The notes under the pieces: generated by a model
Database searches by the model: none
Seen by the model: the letters and a program-made list of their open reading frames with translations, nothing else
Told to the model about the DNA's origin: nothing
Source of the DNA: Marsupella aquatica
Lineage: Eukaryota > Marchantiophyta
Length of the DNA stretch: 64,000 nt
NCBI GenBank assembly: GCA_973895155.1
Contig: OZ316892.1
Span: 28,954,001 to 29,018,000, forward strand
Reading direction: 5' to 3'
Shown: one piece after another, positions 1 through 12,255 of the stretch
Layout of the letters: each line of letters begins with the position of its first letter
How positions within the stretch are numbered: the stretch's first letter is position 1
Made by a program: the position numbers and the translations under genes

Positions 1-1918
1 GTTCATTATTGTGGCTGTCTCTTCCCTTTCTGTGGGGTTTCACAGATTTCCCTGAAAATTTAAAAATAAAAAAATTTAAAAATAGTAAGGGAGTCTCAAT
101 CCTCTAGCAATGTGGCACACAGGTTCAATCTGGTCATAAAAGCTGACCATAACTATTATGGTAGTCAGGTCAAATTTTGTTTGTTTGTTTGTGCTGCATA
201 TGATGCTTCCCCTATGACCATATCTTATGGATGTCTGTTAAGGAAAAATACTTGGCATATGAAGCTTCCCTATGACCATGTCTTATGGATGTCTGTTAAA
301 AAAAAAAGAGTAGCGGAACGCTGATTGCTAAGTCCATAAAGATTGTATCCATAACCCATTTACTTGGCCATATCTTATGAATGTCTGTCAAGAACAATCA
401 GTTCCTATATATATCACACTGCCAAAAAGGCAGGATTGCCAAATCGGGAGACATGATCCCAAAGGCAAAAGAACCCAATAAAGGGGAGAAGGGAAAGACC
501 CCAAGAATACCAAAGAGGCCAACAACTCAAGGAAAAAAAGAAAGTCAAGGAGTATCCCACAAAAACAAAAAAAAACTAACAAGCAACTAACAAACAAAAA
601 ACCCTACTGGGCAGTAAACTGAAAGGCCTGGTAGAACTATGGAGTAAATCACATAGGAGGGGTCAAGGAGTGAGCCTGTCCAGAGGTTCCTACTTGGCCA
701 TATCTTATGGATGTCTACCTAAGAACAAATAGTTCTGGGACAATGATTTCGAAGTCAAGAAAAATTGTGTCTGTAACCCATCATTTACGAGTTAACAACT
801 ACAAACTTTGGAACTTTGGAGACTTGCAATTATGTTTCACATGGAGTCACAGAATTTGTTCACAGTTCCAAACGCAACACCTCGATGAAAGCTTATTCAT
901 GGGAGGCTTTAAAATCTCGCCACAAACGGAGGAGCAGGCCAGAGCAACACAGTGTTACCTTTCCAATTTGACCGAAAGGCCTGCAGGGTCAGAATGATGC
1001 GCGCCAGGCAGAAACGAGTGTCGGTCGGATGTAATGAGACTCAATTATCAGCTGCCAGGCCAGACAGGGTGGCGCAGAGCAACAGACTCCTCCATCATAC
1101 GGTGCAGGGGCAGAGAGAGGCCAGCCACAGCGTAAAGGCTCTCTCATTCGGACGGTGCCGAGCAAGCACTGCAACAGTGCGCGGCCAGGGAAGGGGACTT
1201 TCCCGTCCTTTCTCCTGGTCACTGAAGGCCTGAAAAGGTCGCTGGCCTTTGGCCCAGTTTCGGATGTTATGGCTATTGTAATCATTTAAGCATGCAGATG
1301 TCACAAGAATTGCAGAAGGAACTGCTACATTTGAGAAAGCGAAATTCATCAGTGCTTGTACTAGAAGAAATTTATGCCAAGCTGGTGCTGTAGTAAGGAG
1401 AATCTATTGTTGGGGCCTGCAATTGGACGAGGTTGCGGTCCACACATGTGCTTTGCTAGAGGTGTAACTCCATGAGAGGAAGCGAAGAAGATCGAGTCGG
1501 AGTGAAATGTCCAGCTTTTCTGATTCGTGCAAGGACAGAAGAAGGTATGAGGCCTAGAAATCAAAGCCACTGGATAAGACTCTTTCAGCCTAGGTTTCCT
1601 GATAGGGACCAGTGGTGATGACAACTACTCCCAAGTCAGAAAATCAGATAGAAAGACCAATAGTTCTTTCCGGATGGGATGCCCCAAGATACTTCCATTG
1701 TTAGAATTCCTTCTCTTTAATGCCAGGGCGTTTGGTGTTTATCGATTTACGTTTATTGATCGCGACCTTTAACTCATACTAACCTTCCAAGACGAATGCT
1801 GGTGAGGTGAGTCAGCATATCGACAATTGAATCCAGCAAACGGGAACAAGCCAGTAAAGGTGTTGGGCAACAATGGGCCCCTGCTAAAAAAATATTTGTA
1901 CAGAAGTGCGGTAGACAA
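1..1918. other. Spacer downstream of ARP5 with dispersed repeats
   Basis: No gene is recognised. A roughly 25-35 bp phrase containing CCATATCTTATGGATGTCT recurs with small changes near 215-245, 275-300, 367-392 and 697-722, so the first 750 bases are built of diverged direct repeats. Positions 407-560 match a dispersed repeat also seen near 39896-40055. The reading frames between 950 and 1350 show no known domain. Confidence 0.6.
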
Positions 1919-4900
1919 TCATGGTAAACTGAGAGAATACTGCAGTTTGTATTTTCTCAACCACTCTTGACCCTTCTCATCATACTCTTCTTTCGAGATG
2001 ACGGACTTACTGAAAGCTTCTGAAGCTGCATAAAAGGAGGCCCCTCGCCAGGCGTCCATGGAAGGGTCAGATGCCCGGACTGCATTAATAGTTGACCCAT
2101 ACGGTCTTTTGGATTTCAACTCGGTAACGAGTCTCACATCCATCCCTTTGAAAAGGCTACTCCCACCAGTGAGAAGGATGCTACCTTGCACCACTGGTTC
2201 ATAATAGTCCTCAGGCAACCTTCTCAAAGATGCTCCCACCATCTCCCCCACCCCAACCTGATCTATCCCTACCATCGCAGGCTGCATCAATATTTCAGCG
2301 CAACGAATGCGCTCTACCCCTAATGGTATACGGAAATCCTCAGCTGTCAAGATCCGTTTCGGTGCGTCAGCTGAAGTAGCTTGTGATCCCGGAGCAGCAC
2401 TTACCGTTGGCACAAAAGTTGGATCTATTTCCTGTAACACACAATTCACAGGAGATTCCAATTCACTTGACTCGATTAGTTACTTCGCGGTCAGCTTTCA
2501 TTAAACGTGCTGCAAGTTTATCTGAACTTCAAAACGTTTCGCATTGACAAGTTCGCTTTAAGAACCACTCTGAGCAATCATCGAGTCATTACTCTTACCT
2601 TGAGTCTTTCTTCAATTCTTACAAGTTCCGCCTCATCCTCTTCAGCATCCTCATCGTCTTCGCCATCCTTTCCCATGCGCTTATAAAGCTGCCAGTCCTC
2701 ATCCCTCATCCCAAATGTATCTTCCTCCTTCCCCCGATCAAAGGCAGCAGTAGTTAACAGCCTCATGCGCTCCTTCTGAGCTGCAGTCAGCCTTTCACCG
2801 CGACCTCCAAGCCCAAGGCTGCCAGGTGCTCCGCCAGGTGCTCCACCATTTGAAGAGGAAAGCGCACCACTTTTCCTCCGTTTGTGCTTACGCTGCTCAG
2901 CCCGCGCTGTAAGATCTGAATGTCGAGTTCGGAGCTCTTCCAAATACTGCTCGGGATTCTCCCTAAAAAGTAGCACACCTCGCATGATAAATCTCTTTCA
3001 ACAGCAAAGATATCTAAAATTACCTATACACTACGCCTATATCAATAAATGAGTTCCATTACAAATCAGGGAAGAAGATGAAGCAACTTTGACAAAGCTC
3101 AAGATGAATTGGACAAATAATTAGATCACATACAAGCGGCGTTCCTCATCTAGCTGCTGTATGCGCTCCCGCACCACACTTTCTTCTTGTCGCTTGAGCT
3201 TTGCACGGGCCCGTCCTTCAGATGTCATCTTTAAGAACCTTTGTCTCTTTTTCTCCTTGAGCTGCACATATTTAAAACCAAAAAAGTGGGAGAATCAGGA
3301 AACAGCAAAAGTAATCAACACTAAAGTACACACAGGCTTATTGCCTAAAGACACACTCGCACATATCTGGGAAAACTTAAAGACACCTACTGCATGTCTA
3401 GGATCTGGTCCATTTGATCATGTGACATACAGACTGCTTCATCCGAATCTGTTATTCAATTTCAGATGCCCCCAATCGATCTTTCAAAAAGTTAGGACCG
3501 CGCTTAAACTCACAGATAAGACTGTACAATTCAGAGTATTGAGGAAATCCCAGCAAGCATAGATTGCACCATAAGGTTACCCAGATACATTTGAAGTAAA
3601 TAAGTTGTTTTCTAAGACCTCGCTCACTAAGCTGACATCCGATTATTTTACAAAAGAGGACTGCAAGTATAATTCATTGGTTGGAGCCATATGTGCACAC
3701 CTGCTCGGCAGTAAGGAGGCTGTTTGGAATATCAAGCAGAGGGTATTTCTCTGCTGTATCTTCAACTTTCTCTACCTCAGGCTGCACAACTTCTCCTTTG
3801 GCCTTTCGCAAAGACACTGAGGCCTTTGACAGAGTACTTTGTATTTCCTCACGCGAAAGGAACCCACTTTCTGCAAGAATAGAGTCAAAGTTTTCCTCAT
3901 CCGCACCATCTAAGTTTTGTAACAACTGCTCCAGTCCCTGGACTTCCGTTTCTAGATCTGCGATTTTTGCAGATCTTTTTGCAGCAGCCATTTCCCGTAA
4001 GCGCTGACCCTGCTTTTGCTTGATTGCTGCCTTCCTAGCAAGTTCCTCTTCAGTCTCTGGTTCTTTCTCTGGAGGAGGTGGTACCCAAGGCAACTGCCAC
4101 CGAAAGACCTTCTCCTCTGCTTCTTGGCCACCTTTCTGATGACACAATCCATTCACAACAGTTAACCCAAACAAGTCTCCAGCCCGCTCTCCCAATTCAG
4201 ATCAAGCCCAGCAGTGCAGCCAATAACGTGAGGTAAGCAACTGTAGGTATTGTTCTTTCCAGTAGCGAATCAAATAACGACTCCTAAATTAAACAGCAAA
4301 CATTATTGCTGTCACTACGTCAGAAGATTGTCAGTTATCAGGACCTGAAAAACGGTTAACTCGGAGAGGTAATCGTCGGCAATGTAGCACTGCTCTTGCT
4401 TGACTTCTTCAACTTTATCCCAACCTAAGCTACTCCTGTTGCACGAAGCCACAGAAGTCTTAGCAAGGATCGTAGAAATCTTAAGTCAGATTGCTTTTGT
4501 TAGATATGCAAGCCGCAATGGACGGGACAAAACGAGGGATACTTACAAATGTTGAGGGTAATGCAGAGAGAGATAGCGCTTGAAAAAATCCGTGACGTGG
4601 TAGCCTCCTACTGGGGTTCTGACGGCGGATTCAAGAACTGGCTCTGCACCAAAAATCTGCTCGACGTCCAACAAAACAAATATGAAAATCTTTAGCAGCT
4701 CATACAGACAGCAGAGGGCAATGCTGAATATCACGCCAAGAAAACTATAGAATGCCTATCAAAAACGGGCCCTGCAACAATAAAGTTTGGACGTATACGA
4801 TTGTGACCGACAAACACAATATGACAAATGATTTGTCCCAACTGCCGTGACCATCCCAGACAAACAGCACAACCTCGCTTCAGCAAAAGAGGAATATGTT

Positions 4901-6751
4901 ACATCAATGCCAACTTACCGGGATCACATGGGTGGCCATATGACCAGCGCATACTACCAACCCATCTGCTTCGCAATTCCCTTGACTATGGTTGTATAAA
5001 TAACTAAAGACTCCATCAATACCAAAGGCTGCCACAGAGAAAGGAACTTTTATGAGCATTCCTGTCGTTCAAAATGTAGCAGAATAATCAGAGAACATCG
5101 TGGTGGAGAAGTCGATCTGCTAAAAACCATGCAAATCGTATGAAACGAGGGTTTCATTGTGAGAGAACTGCAGATGACTACTCACCCACTGAAGGGACAC
5201 CATAAGCTTCGAAGAGGAGTTCTGCCATTTTGCTACGGCAATAGGAGGGGTTACAAGGACACTCCGTCATAAGCACTGGATGTTCCACCTGCCCTGCCAC
5301 AGATCATTGACGTCCTTTCAACTTGCAGCTTGAAGGTTGCACATTAAGACTGGCTAAAAGGGCACTTTTCTACTAATGGGGCAGCACAGGCACTTCTGGG
5401 CAACGAAACAGCCATCAAAGCTAGAAGGACACCTACGCTTATGTCTACACCCCCAGCTTGAATGTTTTGAGAGGATTACTATACTTTGATTTAAGAGTAC
5501 ATGCGGACACGAACACTCTACACAACTTCTTCGCAGGAAGCGTCTTCCATGGTAACCATAAAAGATGACTTTGTTACCCAAAGAACATCTCATCTCGACA
5601 GTATGCATCTTCTAAATCACAAAACCAAAATTAAATGATGAACTAGACCATCACCTGCCTCCCTTCAATGCCCATCCTCTCCAAGGCATAGTCTAGAATC
5701 TGCCAAACAAATGTGACAAAACAATCATGTGCACATGAGATGAGAGTACAAGCTTCCGAGTTTGTCCCAAACTTTAAATAATCCACAGTTCACAAACTTG
5801 ACGCATAAAATCTATCAGAGAGTGAGGGACCTGCCACTTACAGATTCCATAGTCTCGAACTGATAAACAACATTCCCGTCAAACGGTGACTTCAACGCAG
5901 CCCGTGTAAAGTCAAATGTCTTCACTAGCGATGGATCAAAATCGCCTACTACGCTAACAATCTCTCCTGTGACACATGAACAAGTACAGACTGAAGTGTT
6001 CAGAGAAGCGGGTGTTTGAAACACCGAGAAGGAAGAGTCCTTCTAAAACCCTACTAAACTCCTATGATTATTTAGTGAACAAATACAAAAAAACAATACA
6101 GGCTCCTTCCAAGTCCTAGACGACCGGCGGTGACATGTACATAATGCATATTACTATCTCAACAAATAATAATTCAAAGTTTCGTAATCTGTAACACAAT
6201 TCCCAGCTATGCCCTTTGTACCCAATACAAAACCATCATACTGGAGTTCCGTTTCCTCTAAAACTGCAAGACCAACCCCAACTGAACCAAACTCCAATTA
6301 ACAAAGGCTAAAGTGAGAAAACCTAAGGAAAGAATTGGCCCACAACATAGAACGGATTTAGCATTTACCCGAAGCACGGTGACGGGGTTTATTGACAACA
6401 TTGCGGAATTCAAACCTCGGGCTTGATTCACCTGCCCATCTGCATAACCCGAAACGATATCGTCACTTTCGTAGGGTTTTGCAATATGTCGTTATTCAGT
6501 TCTCGTACCAGCGAACATAACCATCTACAATTCCGCGAAATATGCACAGGAGACCGAAATGGGAACGCAAGTCAGAAACCCCAGTACTCATCCACAAAAA
6601 AGCGATGGCATTCATACCCAATCCGGCAGTGATAAGAACCGTTGTCGATCACAAGAGGGGTATTCGGCGGTATCAGGTGATAGTCTCGTTGCCTGGGCGG
6701 CCTCTTCGACACGAACTCTTCGGTATCGGCTTCTACTTGTTCTGCCGCCAT
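1919..6751 (-). CDS. ARP5: Actin-related protein 5 (INO80 complex subunit), 12 exons
   Basis: Nuclear actin-related protein that works with IES6 inside the INO80 chromatin-remodelling complex to slide nucleosomes. Exons on the minus strand: 6618-6751, 6369-6439, 5842-5966, 5655-5699, 5186-5288, 4919-5028, 4547-4656, 4345-4435, 3701-4135, 3134-3261, 2599-2962, 1919-2431. All introns are GT-AG, phases agree, and the sum is 743 codons (742 aa), close to Arabidopsis ARP5 at about 724 aa. The N-terminal actin phosphate motif is visible (PLVIDNGSYHCRIGWAGE), as are GGYHVTD and the C-terminal LLTGGSSLFKGM. Exons 9-11 encode the charged, coiled ARP5-specific insertion (EELARKAAIKQKQGQRLREM; acidic run near its end). 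The start is the first ATG in the frame; frames further upstream offer only GTG. Exon 8 has an alternative in-frame acceptor six bases downstream. Confidence 0.93.
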
Positions 6752-7827
6752 CGTCGTCAATTGAAGGCGCACTTTTTCCACAAGAATTCCGAACACGTAC
6801 CCATCAACAAGATGAGGTGAAATTCATCGACAAGTGCAGGGAGAGGCGTGAGAAGGCAATGTGATTATATATTTGCGTTGGGTCCTCGACCAGCAGTGAC
6901 CTCGTCGAGCTGTTTAGGGCTGCCTCCATCTTCGATTCTTCATGAGCGAAATTCTCAACGCTCAGAAAGGGCCCCAGGTTCCATTGACGCACTGCTGCGC
7001 TCTGTGCCGTAGTGCGATGTGCATAATAAATAATAACTAGCCCCTATTACCCCCCGTTCGAATAGAGGGGAGTAAAATAAAAATATCACCAAAAGATATA
7101 TTTTATTCACATTTGAATGATAAGAAAAATTTAGTCACATTAAAAAATTCATCATGTATATCATCATTTCAATAATTTTTAACAATGGGATCCAGTCTGC
7201 TTTTGTCCTTAGTCCCAATACAAAAAAATTATTGGGCGGGAAAAATTCACAACTGTTGATTTCCCTGACCATTGATGAATTTCCCTGACCATTGATGAAA
7301 AAAATGTGCATCCCTGACACACATGTGCTTCCAGCTGCCCATAAATGCCCCTACCCGACTCCCTATGGGCCAGCCCTTGCACACTGCAACTTACTGGCAT
7401 AGGGTTCCTCATACATAACATACCATACTCTTTTCTAGGCACATTTTTCTTTCATGTTTTCTTTGAATGGGGCCCTTTCCCCTCTTTTACTCCCCTTCAT
7501 TGGGTTGCTTTGCCTTTGGGATCTTGTCTCCCTTTCAGAGTTTACTCCCCTTGGGCAATATATATATATTATATATATATATGCACATATGTTATGGTGG
7601 GGACATAGAACCCATTTTTTTAATGCAAATAGAAATCATGACAAAACGCATGCATGATTATCATTTGACATATATCATAGTCATGAGTTTTCTTATCCAC
7701 ATGATGAGCCATGGAGTTACCGTCTAGAGACTTTACTCTAGAAGCCAAGGCCACAAATCTAGCTTGTAGTTGACGCTTTATAAATAAGATTAAAACTAAC
7801 CTCATTACCCATTTCGTGAGTGTAACA
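6752..7827. other. ARP5 upstream region and AT-rich spacer with repeats
   Basis: Positions 6752-7000 are the probable 5' UTR and promoter of ARP5. Further out, a 20-bp unit is doubled at 7259-7300 (TTTCCCTGACCATTGATGAA), a TA microsatellite lies at 7560-7582, and 7430-7570 is a minus-orientation copy of the dispersed repeat seen at 407-560. 7720-7768 carries another dispersed phrase (GACTTTACTCTAGAAGCC). No gene is seen. Confidence 0.55.
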
Positions 7828-8120
7828 TGTTGGGGATAATCCTTATCTCAAGACACCATGCACATGTGAACACCATACAAAGTAGTCGACACAACGAGTA
7901 CGTGATTTACCTCACGTCTGAGGCTACGTCCACGGGAAAACAAGAGACCTTTACTTCTCTCTTGCTCCATTCCAACAATGAGCTGAAGATCCACCAGGGA
8001 CTGGCACCAGTCCTGGCTTTATACACAACATCACTACCGCTAACCTTAGCTAAGTCTTAACCTGAGTTAGACTAACTACGGTTAGCTACAGAGTCACAAG
8101 ACTAAGAGCAATATCTAACA
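7828..8120 (-). repeat. 3' LTR of a deleted copia element
   Basis: A 293-bp segment bounded by TG and CA. It ends TCTAACA and is preceded on the minus strand by a purine tract (8121-8131), as expected for a 3' LTR. Large parts align with the segment at 11418-11761, for example GAGGCTACGTCCACGGGAA and the shared end AGAGCAATATCTAACA, but the pair is clearly diverged and differs in length. Confidence 0.8.
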
Positions 8121-8131
8121 AACTCCCCCTT
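8121..8131 (-). promoter_or_regulatory. Polypurine tract of the deleted copia element
   Basis: The minus strand reads AAGGGGGAGTT and directly abuts the LTR start TGTTAGATATT. This is the usual primer site for plus-strand DNA synthesis in LTR retrotransposons. Confidence 0.7.
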
Positions 8132-8327
8132 GACTCAACGTTCTCACAACACCATCAAACATCTGAAATCTTACAGATCCAAGTCCAACAATTTGACATG
8201 GGATTCCATTTCCCATCAACACTGACCCGTTGGAAACCGTGTAAGAACTGAAAAAATGTCTCCTAGAGTAAATATGAAAAGTACATGCACTATCTAGAAT
8301 CCAATCATCACTACCTGGATTTGACAC
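8132..8327 (-). pseudogene. Copia protease fragment
   Basis: The reading frame has the aspartic protease signature as DDWILDSACTFHI followed by GSVLMGNG and VGLGSVRFQMFDGVVRTL, typical of plant copia protease of the Tork/Tnt1 type. It stops immediately at the polypurine tract, so integrase, reverse transcriptase and RNase H are missing. It lies downstream of the gag fragment in the same orientation. Confidence 0.82.
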
Positions 8328-8432
8328 TACGTTGAGAGCAAAACCTTGGCATCACAATATGTCATCATCGTTGAGTAAATCCACCTCATGCTAGCTTGAT
8401 GCCGCGTTAGCAGATGCAGTAGGGACCTTTAC

Positions 8433-9278
8433 TCAACAATCCCTTTTCATGTGGCCAGGCTTGCCACAATTCCAACATGCAAGAGGCTTCCTCTCTTGCG
8501 ATTTCCCTCTGGATTTAGATCTCCCCCGTGATGTGGATCTAAACCTGTTCTGCCCATTCGTGTGCTGTGCTGCTCTTCCACGATTCACGTTCAACGCAGT
8601 GCCAGAAGAAGATGCTGTCTGTGATTGATCCAGCTTCTTCTGAGCATCATCAGACAGTAAAGAGCTCACCACCTCATTATACGAAATGGACTTCAGATCT
8701 TTGTACAAGAGCACCTGTTTCAAGCCCTGATATGACAACGGTAAGGAGCTTAGCAGAAGCAAGGCCTTATCCTCATCTTCAACTCCTTTTCCCAGGTTTG
8801 ACAGATCTACCGCTAGACTGTCAAATTCATCCAGGTGATCCTGCATCTTGCTTCCTTCTTTGAGCCTGAGGCTCATCAAGAGAGACTTCTTGTACAGCCA
8901 GTTTGACGCATCTTCCCGGTAGTACTTTTCTCTTAGAGCCTTGAACAGTGACGTGCAATCCGCATAATCATCCACCTGCTTGATGATGTGCGGCTTGAGA
9001 TATAGCATCACTGCATTAACAGCAATCACCTGCTCCTATCTCCATTGTCTCACAAAAATCTCCTCCTCTCCATCATACTGCTCTCACGAAGAGAGCAGAT
9101 GAGCTAAGCCCATGGCCTGTAGAACACCCTTCACTTGCTTCTCCCACAGCAAGTAATCAGTACGACCATCGTACTTCTCCACCTCAAACTTCACTCCTCC
9201 AAATCTAGCCATCTCCCTCTTCTTCCCCACTACCGATAGCTCTGGTAGTAGTACAACTTCCTCCACTGCACGCCGCAT
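8433..9278 (-). pseudogene. Copia gag fragment with UBN2-like region and zinc knuckle
   Basis: Two pieces form a decayed gag. The N-terminal piece (9084-9278) contains VEKYDGRTDYLLWEKQVKGV and then hits a stop. The second (8433-9029) contains the capsid-like UBN2 region (LFKALREKYY, DHLDEFDSLAVDLSNLG) and a CX2CX4HX4C zinc knuckle, CWNCGKPGHMKRDC, followed directly by a stop. The gap between them is out of frame, so no intact protein is made. Gag would package element RNA into virus-like particles. Confidence 0.85.
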
Positions 9279-11403
9279 CGGTGATCGTACCGGTGTTACA
9301 AGTTTCTCCTCTCGGGGGTCTCACTATATGGGGACCTCCCCATCGCCTGCGATGTTTATAGGCCTCGGACCCACTAAAATGTAAGAATTTTTTTTAATTT
9401 TTTAACCCCTATAAAGTTGGAATATTCTTGGAATATTCTAAAAATTGGATTAAAAAGACCCTAATGTTCTTATAAGTCTCAAAATTGAATTTAAAAGACC
9501 CTATTGTTCTTCTACAAAAATTCTTAAGTCTTCCCTTAGAACCAATAAAATGACCTATCCTTCGTCGCACGTGATATGCCATTTTTGTGGAAGTGAAACC
9601 CCTGAGTTCCTCCTCAAACGGTAGCAGCTCCTCCTCAGACTCTCCGTCTAATCGTCGCGATCCTAAAGCTCCACCGACACCAATTCTTCCAGTATCCTCC
9701 GAGTCACTCATATGAAACAATCACGAAAAAACGTCTTTTTTTGAAACTTCTCATAAAACTCAAAACTCAACACCGCCATGTAGCCCACGAAGCTAGGAGT
9801 CCAACACTGAAAGCCAAAATCAAAATCAAAATTCGACAAAAAAGTTATTCAAATTTTGGTCGGGGTGGGTAAAACCTTGGGAAACTCCCCCGTTTTGACC
9901 ACCTCGGAGAATAACCAAAATACCCAGTACATCCCGTTGTCGGAATTGCGATGTGATCGGTGCGCCGCGTTGCTAACTCCAGTGGCAACGTCCTCACCAA
10001 AAAAGAACCAAAAAAGTTACCGTTCGGCGGATGGAATCTTTGTCGGACGGCCAAAAAACAGCTCTCTATTTTTTGGGAATATTCTTGCACAGTCTGACAG
10101 GTCTCACAGGGGGCCGTTTCCCCTATCTGAGCGATTAAAACGGAGGGCGGCAGGTCCCGGCACAAGGAGAATAAGAAGGAGGGAGAAAAAGTTTAAAAAA
10201 AGAGGCCCCAAAGGGGTGCAAAGGCCCTTTGGCAAAAATACGCCTTAAAAACGCGCCAGGCAGAGTACAGAGATACGGGTGGGGATAAACGCGAGCGAGG
10301 AGGGGCAAACGTCGGGGCCGCGTACATGCTACAGCCGCCGTGTACAGGTAGGGCCGGGTTGGGTGTCACAAAGCTGTCGCCCCAAGGCAGCGGCCGGCGA
10401 CTATAGGGTGAAGGGCGGGGCTTACAACCCATGGCTTGCAAGATGGGCCGCGATGAGCAAAGAAGGGCGGGATCGCGAAGGGCCGATGGGGGGAAAGGCC
10501 GGCACGAGTTGGTGGAGGAGAAAAAAATGTCGGGGTGCACGCCGGTCGATGCTGCGCAGGCGGTCGCAGCAGGAGGGAACCGATGCAGGAGGGCGCGTAC
10601 GGGGAGATCGAGGGGGGTACGCGGGGTCAGCCTTGGGTGTACACACACACCCTTTGGTGTGTATACACACCAAGGGAGGCCCTTAAACCCCCCTTAAAGC
10701 AAAAAATGCTCCCCCGGAAAAAGAAAGCAAAACTCACTTGAAAAGTAACTGTTTCCAACGAGAAAAGTGAACGCTGCCGACGGAAAAAGTGGCCGAATTT
10801 CACCGGCACAGTCTGTAGCTCCAGCAGAGTAAAAAAATTCCACCGCGTCGCCTTCACTCCGCGTCAAGTGCCAATCCCGGGCTCAAAATGACCGCCTCGT
10901 TGCGATCAAACCGTTGAGCCGTAGCACTTCGCATTTCTTCCACCGAGTCCGACATCACGAAGAGAAACCCGGTTCAGATGAGAACAAGCTCGGTCCATAG
11001 CTTGTGAAAAAACCTGAACGCCTCCTTCACTCGTCACGTCACACTCAGTAACAACTCGGCAGCAACTCAGCTACCGAAATGACTAGCTCGCTTCAACCTT
11101 CAACTTGAGCTATAATGTGCGATCCCTCCCGCATCACATAGCTCACACCGTTGAAAAACACAAACTCTGGTCTCTCCCCCGAAAAGCCGTCGAACACGAA
11201 TAAACCTTGAACAATGCAAACTTCAATTCCTCCGCACCACGGATACCGATCAGCAAGTTCTAACCACCGTTAGAACGCTCTCTCACTAACCTATCCGCAC
11301 AGCCACACACATTTGAGTTTCATGCGACGAAACTCTGAATGTGCCACCAACAATGAACACTGGAAAAACCTGTCACGAAAAAACCTCGTCACCTCCCAGG
11401 CAT
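9279..11403 (-). other. Long leader of the deleted copia element, with GC-rich block
   Basis: This 2.1-kb stretch separates the primer-binding site (11404-11415) from gag, far longer than a usual leader. Positions 9840-10700 are GC-rich and unlike the neighbours. An ATG-initiated acidic frame at 9409-9711 begins MSDSEDTGRIGVGGALGSRR and resembles no domain I know. A near-perfect palindrome around TTGGTGTGTATACACACCAA lies at about 10650-10675. A secondary insertion or captured host DNA is possible. Confidence 0.45.
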
Positions 11404-11415
11404 GCTCTGATACCA
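11404..11415 (-). promoter_or_regulatory. Primer-binding site (initiator tRNA-Met type)
   Basis: The minus strand reads TGGTATCAGAGC two bases inside the LTR end at 11418. This is the common plant retrotransposon primer site complementary to the 3' end of initiator tRNA-Met. It sets the element's orientation (minus) and identifies 11418-11761 as the 5' LTR. Confidence 0.88.
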
Positions 11416-11417
11416 CT

Positions 11418-11761
11418 TGTTGAGCATAGACGACATTCGTAACGGCAAGCCCATGAACCATCCAACGCACAAGAGTCGACACAGAGAGATACGTGGTTCA
11501 CCTCCACATGAGGCTACGTCCACGGGAACACACAAGAGTTTTACTGCACTCTAGGTCGACCGGCCATACCAAGCATCCACAGCACAAGCTCTCCCTATCT
11601 CTCAACTAGCTCCGTAACAATGAGCCTAAGTTCCACCAGGGTCTGGCATCAGCCCTGGCTATATACACAATAGCACTACCACTAACATTAGCTAAGTCCT
11701 AACCCAAGTTAGCCTAACTGTAGTTAGCTCATGAGTCACAAGACTAGAGCAATATCTAACA
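11418..11761 (-). repeat. 5' LTR of a deleted copia element
   Basis: A 344-bp segment with TG...CA ends (TGTTGAGC to CTAACA) followed by the primer-binding site. It aligns in patches with 7828-8120 but is longer and diverged. The base immediately outside (11762) falls inside a copia RNase H frame, so this LTR sits inside another element's pol. Flanking five bases are TAAAT here and TAACA beside the other LTR, so no exact target duplication survives. Confidence 0.78.
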
Positions 11762-12255
11762 TAAATCCATATCCGTGATCAACCTGTCCAACCAAATTGC
11801 TTCCTTTGTTGCTTCTGCTGCTACAACATACTCTGCTTCTGTAGTAGACTGAGAGATAGACTTCTGCAAGGTAGACTTCCAACTGATACATCCTCCTCCA
11901 AGAGTAAATACATACCCAGTTGTAGATCTCCTTGTATCCAAACGGCCTCCATAGTCAGAATCTACATAGCCAATCAACGCAGTGGTTCTATCTGATCTGC
12001 CACCACATAGTAATCCATAGTCCTGTGTTCTCTTCAGACACCTGAGAATGCATTTCACAGCTTCCCAATGTACCTTCCCTGGATTTGACATGAATCTGCT
12101 AACCTTGCCCATTGCTAGGGCCAAGTCAGGCCTAGTACAAGTCATCAAATACATCAGATTGCCTACTGCCTTCTCATAAGGAATCTTAGCCATCAGACCT
12201 TTCTCCACAGCGTCTGTAGGAGAGAAAGTCGTCAACTATGATTTGCAACCAGTTC
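11762..12255 (-). pseudogene. Copia reverse transcriptase/RNase H fragment
   Basis: The frame encodes the end of a copia reverse transcriptase (PYEKAVGNLMYLMTCTRPDL) and the start of RNase H (IGYVDSDYGGRLDTRRSTTG, ISQSTTEAEYVVAAEATKEA) with the acidic residues still in place. It is cut in the middle of RNase H where the LTR at 11761 begins. At its 5' side an in-frame TAG precedes LTTFSPTDAV. The same orientation as the adjoining element, but a separate copy. Confidence 0.85.

Noticed and set aside
10193-10741. Overlapping open frames on both strands in the GC-rich block
   Set aside because: High GC lowers stop-codon frequency; the frames have biased Arg/Pro/Gly composition and no domain, and they overlap on opposite strands.
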